Part shown: piece after piece, positions 1 to 6,354 of the stretch
Position numbering within the stretch: the first letter of the stretch is position 1
How the letters are laid out: every line of letters starts with the position of its first letter
The notes under the pieces: generated by a model
What the model was told of the DNA's origin: nothing
Database searches by the model: none
The model's input: the letters and a program-made list of their open reading frames with translations, nothing else
Source of the DNA: Gammaproteobacteria bacterium
GTDB lineage: Bacteria > Pseudomonadota > Gammaproteobacteria > Steroidobacterales > Steroidobacteraceae
Assembly (NCBI GenBank): GCA_028293775.1
Contig: JAQGOD010000168.1
Span: forward strand, 1 to 8,782
Reading direction: 5' to 3'
DNA length: 8,782 bases
Made by a program: the position numbers and the translations under genes

Positions 1-412
1 TGGTGCGCAGCTTGTCGATGATGCTGCCGATGGTGACGAATTCGACGTCGTAGGGATTGCCGACCAAAACCTCATACAGCAACTCGTTGCCGGGGGCGTG
101 ATTGTGGCTGTCGATGAAACCGGGCACGATCGTCGTCTGCTGAGCATCGATGGTTTGCGTGCCCCTGCCCGCCAATTTCTTGATCTCGGTGGTTGTGCCC
201 AGGGCGACGAAGCGCCCTCCCCGGACGGCAAAGGCCTCGGCCTTCGGAACCTTGGGATCCATGGTGTAGATCCTGGCATTGACCAGCACGAAATCGGGGG
301 CGGCCCAGTCGCTGAATGCGCCGGCCGCGCCCGATGCGCGGGCCATCAGCACGCCTAAGCCGGCGCCTGTCATGGCCGCGAACTGCCGGCGGTTTAGAAT
401 TCGATGTGTCAT
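1..412 (-). CDS. Tat-exported amidohydrolase (YtcJ-like, Amidohydro_3), N-terminal part
   Basis: Partial gene: 137 N-terminal residues are visible and the rest lies beyond the left edge. The protein opens with a twin-arginine signal (NRRQF at residues 7-11), then a hydrophobic Ala/Gly/Leu stretch to about residue 32, so it is probably exported folded through the Tat pathway. It continues with the small beta-domain typical of metal-dependent amidohydrolases (DFVLVNARIYTMDP, residues 40-53; AFAVRGGRFVALG, 60-72) and the metal-binding strand PGFIDSHNH (97-105), whose H103 and H105 are the HxH ligands. This arrangement fits the YtcJ/Amidohydro_3 family, which hydrolyses amide or related bonds; the substrate cannot be read from the sequence. 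The ATG at 412 is preceded by an AGGATAGG-like Shine-Dalgarno and an upstream stop. It lies 35 bp downstream of the flavin monooxygenase gene on the same strand, so co-transcription is likely. Confidence 0.9.
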   Translation of the reverse strand, partial: MTHRILNRRQFAAMTGAGLGVLMARASGAAGAFSDWAAPDFVLVNARIYTMDPKVPKAEAFAVRGGRFVALGTTTEIKKLAGRGTQTIDAQQTTIVPGFIDSHNHAPGNELLYEVLVGNPYDVEFVTIGSIIDKLRT

Positions 413-447
413 GGCGGTAAGCCTATCCTAGCCTAACCCTTCCGCCT

Positions 448-1437
448 TCACGCCTCCTTCTGAAGGGCGGCGGCGATCTCAAATGAATGAAGGCGTGCCG
501 TGTGATCGAACATTTGCGAGGTGATGATGAGTTCATCCGGCCGCGTGCGCTTGATGAAAGCGCTCAGCGCGGAGCGAACAGTGTTGGGAGACCCGATGGC
601 CGAGCACGCGAGTACATCGTCCAGAAGCGCCTTAGCCGACGCGGGAAGGCGGCTCTCGTATCCCTCAACGGGCGGTGGCAACTGCGTCGGCATGCCGCTG
701 CGCAGGCTCACGAAAGCCTGCTGCATCGAAGTGGCGAGAAAGCGCGCTTCCTGATCCGTGTCGGCCGCAAAGACGTTAAATCCGAGCATGACGTACGGTT
801 GCGCGAGTTGCAAGGAGGGGCGAAAGCGGCTGCGGTAGATCTCAATCGCTTCCATCATCGCGGCGGGCGCGAAGTGCGAGGCAAAGGCGAACGGCAAACC
901 CAGCGCCGCGGCCACTTGAGCGCCGAACAGGCTTGAACCCAAAATGTAGAGCGGAACTTTAAGCCCAACGCCGGGAACTGCCACGACGCGTTGCCCGGGC
1001 TCAGCCGGCGCAAAATATTCCATGAGTTCTATGACATCTTGGGGGAATTCGTTGGGATCGGTCGAAAGATTGCGTCGCAGCGCCCGAGCGGTTGCTTGAT
1101 CGGAGCCGGGCGCACGTCCAAGCCCAAGATCGATGCGGCCGGGATAAAGCGACTCGAGTGTGCCGAACTGTTCGGCAATGACGAGCGGCGAGTGGTTGGG
1201 CAGCATGACGCCGCCGGCGCCGACGCGTATGGTGGCAGTTCCCGCCGCGACATGGGCAATGACGATCGAGGTGGCCGCACTCGCGATCCCGGGCATGCTG
1301 TGATGTTCGGCAAGCCAGTAGCGGCGGTAGCCCCACGCTTCCGCGTGACGCGCGAGGTCCAAGGTATTGTGCAGAGCCTGTCCCACGCTGCTGCCCATCG
1401 GCACCGGGGATAGGTCGAGAACCGAAAATGGGATCAT
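448..1437 (-). CDS. LLM-class flavin-dependent oxidoreductase (luciferase-like monooxygenase, YhbW type)
   Basis: A 329-residue bacterial-luciferase-like TIM-barrel protein, normal length for the family, expected to use reduced flavin (FMNH2) and O2 in the cytoplasm. Diagnostic segments are the N-terminal strand [13 protein letters not shown] (1-13), [14 protein letters not shown] (37-50), the [20 protein letters not shown] block (71-90) and [17 protein letters not shown] (98-114). These are the conserved blocks of the YhbW/MsnO8-like subgroup. The frame is open for another 48 codons upstream, to 1581, but that extension overlaps the divergent membrane-protein gene and looks non-coding. The ATG at 1437 falls exactly at the conserved start of the family, although no strong Shine-Dalgarno precedes it. 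The gene is followed by a Tat amidohydrolase and is divergent from a DUF456 gene. The real substrate is unknown; many members are annotated only by fold. Confidence 0.92.
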   Translation of the reverse strand: MIPFSVLDLSPVPMGSSVGQALHNTLDLARHAEAWGYRRYWLAEHHSMPGIASAATSIVIAHVAAGTATIRVGAGGVMLPNHSPLVIAEQFGTLESLYPGRIDLGLGRAPGSDQATARALRRNLSTDPNEFPQDVIELMEYFAPAEPGQRVVAVPGVGLKVPLYILGSSLFGAQVAAALGLPFAFASHFAPAAMMEAIEIYRSRFRPSLQLAQPYVMLGFNVFAADTDQEARFLATSMQQAFVSLRSGMPTQLPPPVEGYESRLPASAKALLDDVLACSAIGSPNTVRSALSAFIKRTRPDELIITSQMFDHTARLHSFEIAAALQKEA

Positions 1438-1483
1438 GGGTGTGATGTCTGGGCAGTGTTGCTGACTTACAAGGCGGCAAACA

Positions 1484-1490
1484 AAAAGGG
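1484..1490 (+). promoter_or_regulatory. Shine-Dalgarno that decides the DUF456 gene start
   Basis: The purine run AAAAGGG ends 8 nt before the ATG at 1499 but only 2 nt before the in-frame GTG at 1493. This spacing favours the ATG as the true start of the membrane-protein gene. Confidence 0.5.
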
Positions 1491-1498
1491 CCGTGACG

Positions 1499-1984
1499 AT
1501 GGAAACTCTGCTGTACGTCCTCGCCGCGGCACTCATCATCGCGGGCCTGATCGGCGCCATCGTGCCGGCATTGCCTGGCATTCCGTTGATATTTGCGGGG
1601 ATCTGGCTAATCGCCCGCCTGGGTCAATACCACCGCGTAGGGCTTTGGTGGCTGCTGGGGATTGCGCTCATTGGCGCAATCGGATTGACGCTGGACTTAG
1701 CGTCCGCGGCATTGGGCGCGAAACGCGTCGGAGCCAGCCCGCGGGCGGTGTCCGGCGCACTGGTGGGCACCCTCGTCGGGCTGTTTTTTGGCCTGCCGGG
1801 CTTGTTGCTGGGGCGCTTCATCGGCGCGGTGTTGGGTGAGCTGACCGCCGGAAACAGCATCCTGCGCTCAACGCACGTGGGCGTCGGCACTTGGATCGGA
1901 TTGATCTTCGGCACCATCGTCAAGATGGTGGCCTCCATTACTATGGTGGCTTTGTTCGCGGCCGCTTGGTGGTGGAACCGATAA
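1499..1984 (+). CDS. DUF456 family small integral membrane protein
   Basis: A 161-residue, very hydrophobic protein with no recognised catalytic site. The segment [19 protein letters not shown] near the N-terminus and [20 protein letters not shown] in the middle are hallmarks of DUF456, a bacterial inner-membrane family of unknown function built of Gly-rich transmembrane helices. I see about four to five membrane segments: the N-terminal helix; the one including [10 protein letters not shown]; one after the short basic loop GQYHRVG; the Gly-rich pair around [18 protein letters not shown]; and a last one at the C-terminus before WWWNR. An in-frame GTG at 1493 could add two residues, but the ribosome-binding-site spacing favours 1499. 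The gene diverges from the flavin monooxygenase and ends 5 bp from the convergent oxygenase gene. A role cannot be inferred from this context. Confidence 0.88.
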   Translation: METLLYVLAAALIIAGLIGAIVPALPGIPLIFAGIWLIARLGQYHRVGLWWLLGIALIGAIGLTLDLASAALGAKRVGASPRAVSGALVGTLVGLFFGLPGLLLGRFIGAVLGELTAGNSILRSTHVGVGTWIGLIFGTIVKMVASITMVALFAAAWWWNR

Positions 1985-1989
1985 GCGCA

Positions 1990-2694
1990 CTATTGTGCAT
2001 CGTGCATGATGAGGCCGAGCATATGCCGCCGGCCCGCCCGAAGGCGACTCATGCCATGCCGATGCTTGACCCGATACGTTCCGCGAAGACCTTTCGCCGG
2101 GCGATCGCGAACGGCAAAAATCACCGGCTGCCCCTGATGTAGCTGCGCAACTTCGACGCGCGCCTGCTTGCGAGGCCGCTGCTCGGTGAGAACGAATTCA
2201 CCCCCTTCGAAATCGCGGTGCGGCTCGGACAGCAGGATGGCAGCCTGGAGTGGAAAGACGTGTTCCCCGTAAAGATCCTGGTGAAGACAATTGAAATCGC
2301 CGGCTGCATAGCGCAGTAACAAGGGGGTCGGCCGCAGTTGTCCCGCTGCATGACATCGCGCCAAAAACGAAGCATGGTCTAGAGGAAAACGCGCCTCGAC
2401 TCCCAGGAGTTCATTCCAGCGATTGGCGGTGGAGACCAAGCGCGCATAGAGCGAAGCACGCAATTCTTGGATCACGGCAGGCAAAGGATAGGAAAAATAG
2501 CGATATTCACCTTGGCCGAAACCGTGGCGCGACATCACGACCCGGCTTCTAAACGCCGCTTCTTCCTCGTAAAGATCCGCGATCGAGCGGCATTCCCGCT
2601 CCGTGAGCAGGACGTTGCAACAGGCCATCCCGTGGGCGTCCAGATCCTCCTGCGCCGCCGACCAGTCGATTGCCGCCACGCGTCTATCAATCAC
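1990..2694 (-). CDS. 2OG-Fe(II) oxygenase (COG3826-like), second gene of the ada operon
   Basis: A 234-residue protein with the double-stranded beta-helix signature of 2-oxoglutarate/Fe(II) dioxygenases. The proximal HxD iron ligands are H138 and D140 (LHQDLYGE), followed by the core strand FPLQAAILLSEPHRDFEGGEF (148-168). The distal ligand is probably H213 (KHRHGMSRLRAGRRHMLG), with R219, R222 or R223 placed to bind 2-oxoglutarate. Members couple succinate and CO2 formation to hydroxylation or demethylation. The HxD, HGxSRxRxGxR and C-terminal HDA pattern resembles a family of proteins usually called only '2OG-Fe(II) oxygenase', not E. coli AlkB. It starts with GTG, and its first four bases (GTGA) overlap the stop codon of ada, implying translational coupling and shared induction. 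By context it may act on alkylated nucleic acid or protein; that is inference. It ends 5 bp from the convergent DUF456 gene. Confidence 0.9.
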   Translation of the reverse strand: MIDRRVAAIDWSAAQEDLDAHGMACCNVLLTERECRSIADLYEEEAAFRSRVVMSRHGFGQGEYRYFSYPLPAVIQELRASLYARLVSTANRWNELLGVEARFPLDHASFLARCHAAGQLRPTPLLLRYAAGDFNCLHQDLYGEHVFPLQAAILLSEPHRDFEGGEFVLTEQRPRKQARVEVAQLHQGQPVIFAVRDRPAKGLRGTYRVKHRHGMSRLRAGRRHMLGLIMHDAQ

Positions 2695-3743
2695 GTCTTC
2701 TCGCGCTCAAGTAAGGCCCGTTTGCGCTCCACACCCCATCGATAACCAGAAAGCTGTCCATCGGTGCGTATCACTCGGTGACAGGGAATCGCGACCGCGA
2801 TCATGTTGGCGCCACATGCCTGCGCCACCGCCCTTACCGCACGGGGGCTCCCAATTCGAGCTGCGATATCGGCATAGCTGGCAGTCCGGCCCGTCTTGAT
2901 TTGACGCAGAGCTTTCCAAACGCGCTGCTGAAAGGCAGTCCCTCGGACATCGAGCGGCAAATCAACAGCTGCGTGCGGCCTTTCGACAAAACCGATCACC
3001 TTGGCGACAAGTTTTTCAAACTGTGCGTCGCCGCCGATCAGTTCGGCTTTTGCGAATCGATCCTGCAACTGGCGAATCAGGGATTGGGGTTCGCTGCCCA
3101 TCAAAATCGCGCACACGCCTTTTTCGGTGCTCGCTACCAAAATCGACCCCAGCGAACACTCGCCGATGGCGAATTGAATCTTCATCATCTCTCCACCCGC
3201 CCGGTAGCGGCTGGGCGTCATCCCGAGCACTTGAGACGACGCGGCGTAGAAACGGCCGTTGGAATTAAAGCCCGCATCATAGATTGCACCAGTGATGGTT
3301 TTCGCTGAGGCCAATGCCTCGCGAACGCGGTTGGCCCTATGGACGTCGGAATACTCCTTGGGAGTGACGCCCGTGACCGACTTGAAAAGCCTATGGAAGT
3401 GAAAGGAACTCAAATTTACCGCGGCCGCCAGTTTCGCCAGCCGCGGCGTTTCTTCAGCGCTTTCTATGAGTGAACAGGCATGCGCAACCAACGCGGCATC
3501 CCGTTGTGCTTGAGAAGGTTCTTTTGGCCGGCAGCGTTTACAGGCTCGAAACCCATCCGCCTCCGCCGCCTCGCAAGAGACGTGATAGGCGACGTTTTCC
3601 CGGTGCGGAATGCGTGCCGGACAGGAAGGCCGGCAATACACGCCGGTCGTTCGGACCGAATAGAAGAACTCTCCATCCGCACGCCGGTCTTTCGCGACAA
3701 CGGCCTGCCAACGGCGTAGCTCTGAGCTTTGGTATGAAGGCAT
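2691..3743 (-). CDS. ada: Bifunctional DNA methyl-phosphotriester / O6-methylguanine methyltransferase and transcriptional activator Ada
   Basis: A full 350-residue Ada, close to the length of E. coli Ada. The N-terminal zinc domain has C37, C41, C68 and C71 (GVYCRPSCPAR and RACKRCRP). C37 corresponds to the E. coli Cys that accepts a methyl group from phosphotriesters and turns the protein into an activator. An AraC-type helix-turn-helix domain follows at about residues 85-183 (LAKLAAAVNLSSFHFHRLF; GMTPSRYRAGG). The C-terminal methyltransferase domain contains the IPCHRV motif with acceptor C321, the SPRAVRAVAQACGANMIAVA helix region and LSGYRWGVERKRALLERE. All key residues of both suicide reactions are present, so it should repair and autoregulate. 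The frame is open to 3947, but the ATG at 3743 has a GGAG Shine-Dalgarno 6 nt upstream and matches the family start. It is the first gene of an operon with the oxygenase. Confidence 0.97.
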   Translation of the reverse strand: MPSYQSSELRRWQAVVAKDRRADGEFFYSVRTTGVYCRPSCPARIPHRENVAYHVSCEAAEADGFRACKRCRPKEPSQAQRDAALVAHACSLIESAEETPRLAKLAAAVNLSSFHFHRLFKSVTGVTPKEYSDVHRANRVREALASAKTITGAIYDAGFNSNGRFYAASSQVLGMTPSRYRAGGEMMKIQFAIGECSLGSILVASTEKGVCAILMGSEPQSLIRQLQDRFAKAELIGGDAQFEKLVAKVIGFVERPHAAVDLPLDVRGTAFQQRVWKALRQIKTGRTASYADIAARIGSPRAVRAVAQACGANMIAVAIPCHRVIRTDGQLSGYRWGVERKRALLEREKT

Positions 3744-3749
3744 GGTCAA

Positions 3750-3753
3750 CTCC
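3750..3753 (-). promoter_or_regulatory. Shine-Dalgarno that decides the ada start
   Basis: GGAG on the minus strand, 6 nt from the ATG at 3743. It supports this start over the in-frame upstream starts, including the ATG 11 codons earlier and the GTG or ATG codons further out. Confidence 0.6.
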
Positions 3754-3807
3754 GGGCTTTCAGGAGATTCCAGCATAGTCGTTCGGAAACGCGCGGCACT
3801 CCGTCCC

Positions 3808-3823
3808 TTGCGGTCAAATTTGC
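3808..3823 (-). promoter_or_regulatory. Possible Ada-binding (Ada box-like) motif
   Basis: On the ada-sense strand the sequence is GCAAATTTGACCGCAA, about 65 to 80 nt before the ada start. It resembles the E. coli Ada target AATT-N6-GCAA but with five instead of six bases between AATT and GCAA, so it is only a near match. Ada normally activates its own promoter in this family. TTGACC within the motif could also be a -35 element, but no good -10 sits at the right distance. Confidence 0.2.
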
Positions 3824-3830
3824 GAGCGCC

Positions 3831-3846
3831 CTGTACTGAAGTACAA
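3831..3846. promoter_or_regulatory. Palindrome resembling a LexA (SOS) box upstream of ada
   Basis: CTGTACTGAAGTACAA contains a perfect inverted repeat TGTACT-GA-AGTACA. It fits the E. coli LexA pattern CTG-N10-CAG except that the last base is A instead of G. It lies about 88 nt upstream of the ada start. It could be a LexA operator or the site of another dimeric regulator. No strong sigma70 promoter can be paired with it by eye. Confidence 0.3.
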
Positions 3847-3988
3847 TCGAAGCACTCGTTGGTCGCATCAATGATATTACGACGCGGCGAAATGCCATTG
3901 CAGCGGAAATGATCGCTATGCTCGAAGGCGCCGCTTTCGACAATCACACGATTTACTCGAGTCGGTGCACTGATCCATCGGCCCCAAT

Positions 3989-4019
3989 CGGAGTGTCCGG
4001 CCGCAGGTCGGACGCTCCG
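3989..4019. repeat. 11-bp inverted repeat (hairpin) in the ada/FecR intergenic region
   Basis: The arms 3989-3999 and 4009-4019 pair over 11 bp, with one G-U wobble on the plus-strand RNA, around a 9-nt loop. Neither strand has a T-run after the stem, so it is not a classical Rho-independent terminator. It may be an operator, a leader-RNA structure or the remains of a repetitive palindromic element. Confidence 0.55.
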
Positions 4020-4059
4020 CGGCCTATCTTAATTGGCTGTAATCATTAAGCATTACTAA

Positions 4060-4084
4060 CCTCGTTATCGAGGCGCGCACCTCG
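4060..4084 (+). repeat. Two mutually exclusive 5-bp hairpins sharing one arm
   Basis: CCTCG (4060-4064), CGAGG (4069-4073) and CCTCG (4080-4084) form two perfect but competing stems, with loops TTAT and CGCGCA. The outer direct repeats lie 20 bp apart, about two helical turns. The element sits about 50-75 nt upstream of the FecR/DUF6600 start. It could be a regulator site or, if transcribed, a leader switch; chance cannot be excluded. Confidence 0.35.
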
Positions 4085-4102
4085 CCATTGGATCCGAAGT
4101 TG

Positions 4103-4108
4103 TAGAAT
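4103..4108 (+). promoter_or_regulatory. Possible -10 element for the FecR/DUF6600 gene
   Basis: TAGAAT differs from TATAAT at one base and lies 28 nt before the ATG at 4137. No good -35 hexamer is found 16-18 bp upstream (that region reads CTCGCC), so the promoter would be weak or activator-dependent. Confidence 0.25.
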
Positions 4109-4123
4109 CGGGGCGCAATGGCT

Positions 4124-4130
4124 AGAGGGG
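4124..4130 (+). promoter_or_regulatory. Strong Shine-Dalgarno of the FecR/DUF6600 gene
   Basis: AGAGGGG lies 6 nt before the ATG at 4137. It selects this start over the out-of-frame ATG at 4118. Confidence 0.6.
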
Positions 4131-4136
4131 TGACCG

Positions 4137-6317
4137 ATGACATATCCATCACGATCGTTCGTTATTGCCGTCAGCGTTTGGCTAGCGCTGTCCATGTCGA
4201 GCATGACCCGAGCTGCCGCCGACGAGGACGATCCGCCCTCGCGCGTGGGCCGTCTAGCCTATGTCGAGGGCGCGGTGTCTTTTCAACCGGCTGGAACTGA
4301 CGACTGGGTTGCCCCGCCGATTAATCGACCGATGACCACGGGGGATCAATTATGGTCCGACCGAGGCGGCCGAGCGGAACTGCAACTCGACGGCTCATCG
4401 CTGCGGCTATCCGCCAATACGGCGGTGTCGTTGTTGAACCTCTCTGACACCGTCACGCAGATTCAATTGTCGTCCGGCACCTTGCTATTGCGTGTGCGTC
4501 GCCTGGATGACAACGAAACCTACGAAATCGATACCCCAAATCTCGCCTTCACGGTGCTGCGGCCTGGATTGTATCGCCTGACCGTGGACGGGTCTGGCAA
4601 CAGCACCGCGATAGTCGTTCGCCGCGGTCAGGGTGAGGCGACCGGAGGCGGTTACGCCTATCCCGTGGGGCAAGGTGAATACGATATTTTCTCCGGCACG
4701 GATGATCTGAGGGAAAGCGTTGAGAACTACACTCCCAATCAGGATGCCTTCGATGCTTGGAGCGCAGGCCGCGATGCTCGATGGGATCACTCCGTGTCGG
4801 CGCGATACGTATCGGCCGATGTGGTTGGATACGAGGATCTCGACGACCAAGGCACCTGGACGCCTGAGCCTGAGTACGGAAACGTTTGGTTTCCGCGTGC
4901 CGTGGAACCAGGCTGGGCTCCTTACCACAACGGTCATTGGGCCTACGTAATGCCGTGGGGCTATACCTGGGTCGACGACAGTCCGTGGGGATTCGCGCCA
5001 TTTCATTATGGCCGCTGGGTGTCCGTCAGGGGCGCCTGGGGTTGGGTGCCTGCGCCGCCGGAGCGGCCCGGCGCAGTATATGTTCGACCGGTGTACGCAC
5101 CGGCATTGGTGGCGTGGGTGGGCGTTGGCGCCGGAGTCGCGTGGTTCGCGCTCGGACCTCGGGAGGTTTATTGCCCTTCCTATCGCGTGAGTCCGGGCTA
5201 CGTTCGAAATATCAATGTGTCCAATACCAATGTGAACACGACGGTTATTAACAACGTCTACAACACCACGATCATCAACAGGACGGTTACCAACAACACC
5301 ATCTACGCGAATCGCAACGTGGCGGGCGCGGTGGCCGCAACTACTTCGCAAGCGTTTGCGTCTGCACAGCCTGTGGGAAGAAACCTCGTGCATATCGACC
5401 AGCGGGGAGTGGCTAGTGCGCGGGTAGCGGCACTCGCGCCTGCCGCTGTTCCCACTAAGCAAGCCGTGCTTGGCTCGGGCCGCACAACTGAAATTAGGCC
5501 GCCATCGGCCGTGCAATCGCGGCTCGTTGTGGCGCGCATTCCCGCTCCGGTGCCGCCGCCGTCCTTTGAGCGGCGGCAGGAGGCGATCAAAAACAACGGC
5601 GGTCAGCCTCTATCCGTGTCGCAGCTGCGAGAGGTCTCATCCTCCGCGCCCACCCGCGCGACAGTAAACGTTGCGCCACCCGCTCGCCTCGTTACAGGAG
5701 GCCGCACAGTTGCTCCGGAGCGGCCTGACACACAGCAAGTTCAGCAGCGCGGTGGCGCCGCCCCACTTGTCCCCGCGGCGCCTGCGTCAAGGCCGGCTCC
5801 GCCGGCGGCGCAGACAGTTGCGCCGCGAGTTCCACGCGCTGACATACCGAACGCAACTCATCCTAGCGATATCCCAGCACCGCAAAGGCCGGCGTCACCT
5901 GCCATCGCCAACTCTGTGCTTGAGCGCCAGCATTTGCAGGAGCAGCAGCAACAGCAGGCCAGACAAGAAGCGGACCGAGCCAGACTGCAGCAGCAACAAG
6001 AGGCCGAACACCAGCGAAGCGCCCAACAGGGTGCGGACCGCGCGCGTCAGCAAGCGATAGAGCAGCAACGTCAGGCGCAAACGCAGCAAGCGGCGCAACA
6101 ACAAGAGGCTGAACGCCAGCGAGCCGCCCAACAGGGTGCGGACCGCGCGCGTCAGCAAGCACTCGAGCAGCAACATCAAGCGCAGACGCAGCAGCTAGCG
6201 CAGCAACATGCTCAAGAGGAACAGCAATTGCAGGCAAAACAACAAGAACAAAAGCGACAGCAGGAAAGTCCGCCGCCAAAAGCGAAACAGCAGACTCAGC
6301 CTCTGCGCACACCGTAA
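4137..6317 (+). CDS. Secreted FecR-like / DUF6600 protein with Gln-rich repeat tail
   Basis: A 726-residue exported protein. Residues 1-28 form a signal peptide (basic start, hydrophobic FVIAVSVWLALSM, likely cut after RAAA). Residues 36-170 form a FecR-type beta domain (RVGRLAYVEGAVSFQPAG, LSANTAVSLLNLSDTVTQIQ, RPGLYRLTVDGSG). Residues 226-347 are a Trp/Tyr/Pro-rich DUF6600 region with short repeats: GTWTPEPEYGNVWFPR, GWAPYHNGHWAYVMPWGYTW, SPWGFAPFHYGRW, GAWGWVPAPP. An Asn/Thr/Val-rich stretch (357-395) follows, then a Pro/Ala-rich linker and, from about 607, a Gln-rich charged tail likely to form a coiled coil. This tail contains two 35-residue tandem repeats. The protein has no anti-sigma cytoplasmic helix and no sigma gene beside it, so it is not a classical FecR sigma regulator. 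It probably acts in the periplasm or at the cell surface; the function of DUF6600 is unknown. It is transcribed away from ada and convergent with the dehydrogenase gene. Confidence 0.88.
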   Translation: MTYPSRSFVIAVSVWLALSMSSMTRAAADEDDPPSRVGRLAYVEGAVSFQPAGTDDWVAPPINRPMTTGDQLWSDRGGRAELQLDGSSLRLSANTAVSLLNLSDTVTQIQLSSGTLLLRVRRLDDNETYEIDTPNLAFTVLRPGLYRLTVDGSGNSTAIVVRRGQGEATGGGYAYPVGQGEYDIFSGTDDLRESVENYTPNQDAFDAWSAGRDARWDHSVSARYVSADVVGYEDLDDQGTWTPEPEYGNVWFPRAVEPGWAPYHNGHWAYVMPWGYTWVDDSPWGFAPFHYGRWVSVRGAWGWVPAPPERPGAVYVRPVYAPALVAWVGVGAGVAWFALGPREVYCPSYRVSPGYVRNINVSNTNVNTTVINNVYNTTIINRTVTNNTIYANRNVAGAVAATTSQAFASAQPVGRNLVHIDQRGVASARVAALAPAAVPTKQAVLGSGRTTEIRPPSAVQSRLVVARIPAPVPPPSFERRQEAIKNNGGQPLSVSQLREVSSSAPTRATVNVAPPARLVTGGRTVAPERPDTQQVQQRGGAAPLVPAAPASRPAPPAAQTVAPRVPRADIPNATHPSDIPAPQRPASPAIANSVLERQHLQEQQQQQARQEADRARLQQQQEAEHQRSAQQGADRARQQAIEQQRQAQTQQAAQQQEAERQRAAQQGADRARQQALEQQHQAQTQQLAQQHAQEEQQLQAKQQEQKRQQESPPPKAKQQTQPLRTP
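5994..6203 (+). repeat. Two-copy 105-bp tandem repeat in the Gln-rich tail
   Basis: Copy 1 is 5994-6098 and copy 2 is 6099-6203, each coding 35 residues that begin QQEAE and share the core AQQGADRARQQA. A 32-bp block (6024-6055 and 6129-6160) is identical between copies; the rest differs mostly at silent or conservative positions. A weaker related unit (ARQEADRAR) precedes copy 1. The repeat is in phase with the gene and probably arose by duplication of a coiled-coil unit. Confidence 0.9.
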
Positions 6318-6354
6318 AAGGCCTAGCCTGCGCGCGGCTCGCCGAGGTTCTCGA

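Larger units (their letters stand above)
3744..4136. other. Intergenic control region between ada and the FecR/DUF6600 gene
   Basis: About 390 bp between divergent genes with no convincing intact gene. It holds a perfect 6-bp palindrome with a 2-bp centre (3832-3845), a GCAAATTTGACCGCAA motif on the minus strand (3808-3823), an 11-bp hairpin (3989-4019) and two alternative 5-bp hairpins sharing one arm (4060-4084). A possible -10 element lies at 4103-4108, just before the rightward gene. From 3840 to about 3950 the plus strand reads like a helix-forming peptide, perhaps an eroded gene end. The stretch 4021-4060 is AT-richer than its surroundings. Confidence 0.6.

Noticed and set aside
991..1413. 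Plus-strand open frame opposite the flavin monooxygenase
   Set aside because: It is a shadow of a well-supported gene with conserved family motifs on the other strand.
1438..1581. 48-codon N-terminal extension of the flavin monooxygenase
   Set aside because: It overlaps the divergent DUF456 gene, and the family begins at the [11 protein letters not shown] segment coded from 1437.
1985..2007. Small GCAC/GTGC hairpin and a GTGCAT direct repeat near the DUF456 / oxygenase convergent stops
   Set aside because: The stem is only 4 bp and lies mostly in coding sequence, so it is too weak to call a terminator or element.
3744..3947. 68-codon N-terminal extension of Ada
   Set aside because: It is not like any Ada N-terminus. 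A good Shine-Dalgarno sits right before 3743, and the resulting length and Cys positions match E. coli Ada.
4485..5516. 343-codon open frame on the minus strand
   Set aside because: It is antisense to the DUF6600 gene, has basic, Arg-rich low-quality composition and no recognisable domain, and arises from high GC and codon bias.
5863..6312. Leu/Ala/Val-rich minus-strand open frames that look like membrane proteins
   Set aside because: They are the reverse reading of the CAG/CAA-rich repeat tail, so their hydrophobicity is an artefact of the Gln-rich gene.
6318..6354. Terminator between the convergent DUF6600 and dehydrogenase genes
   Set aside because: Only 4-bp stems and no T-run are visible in the 37-bp gap.
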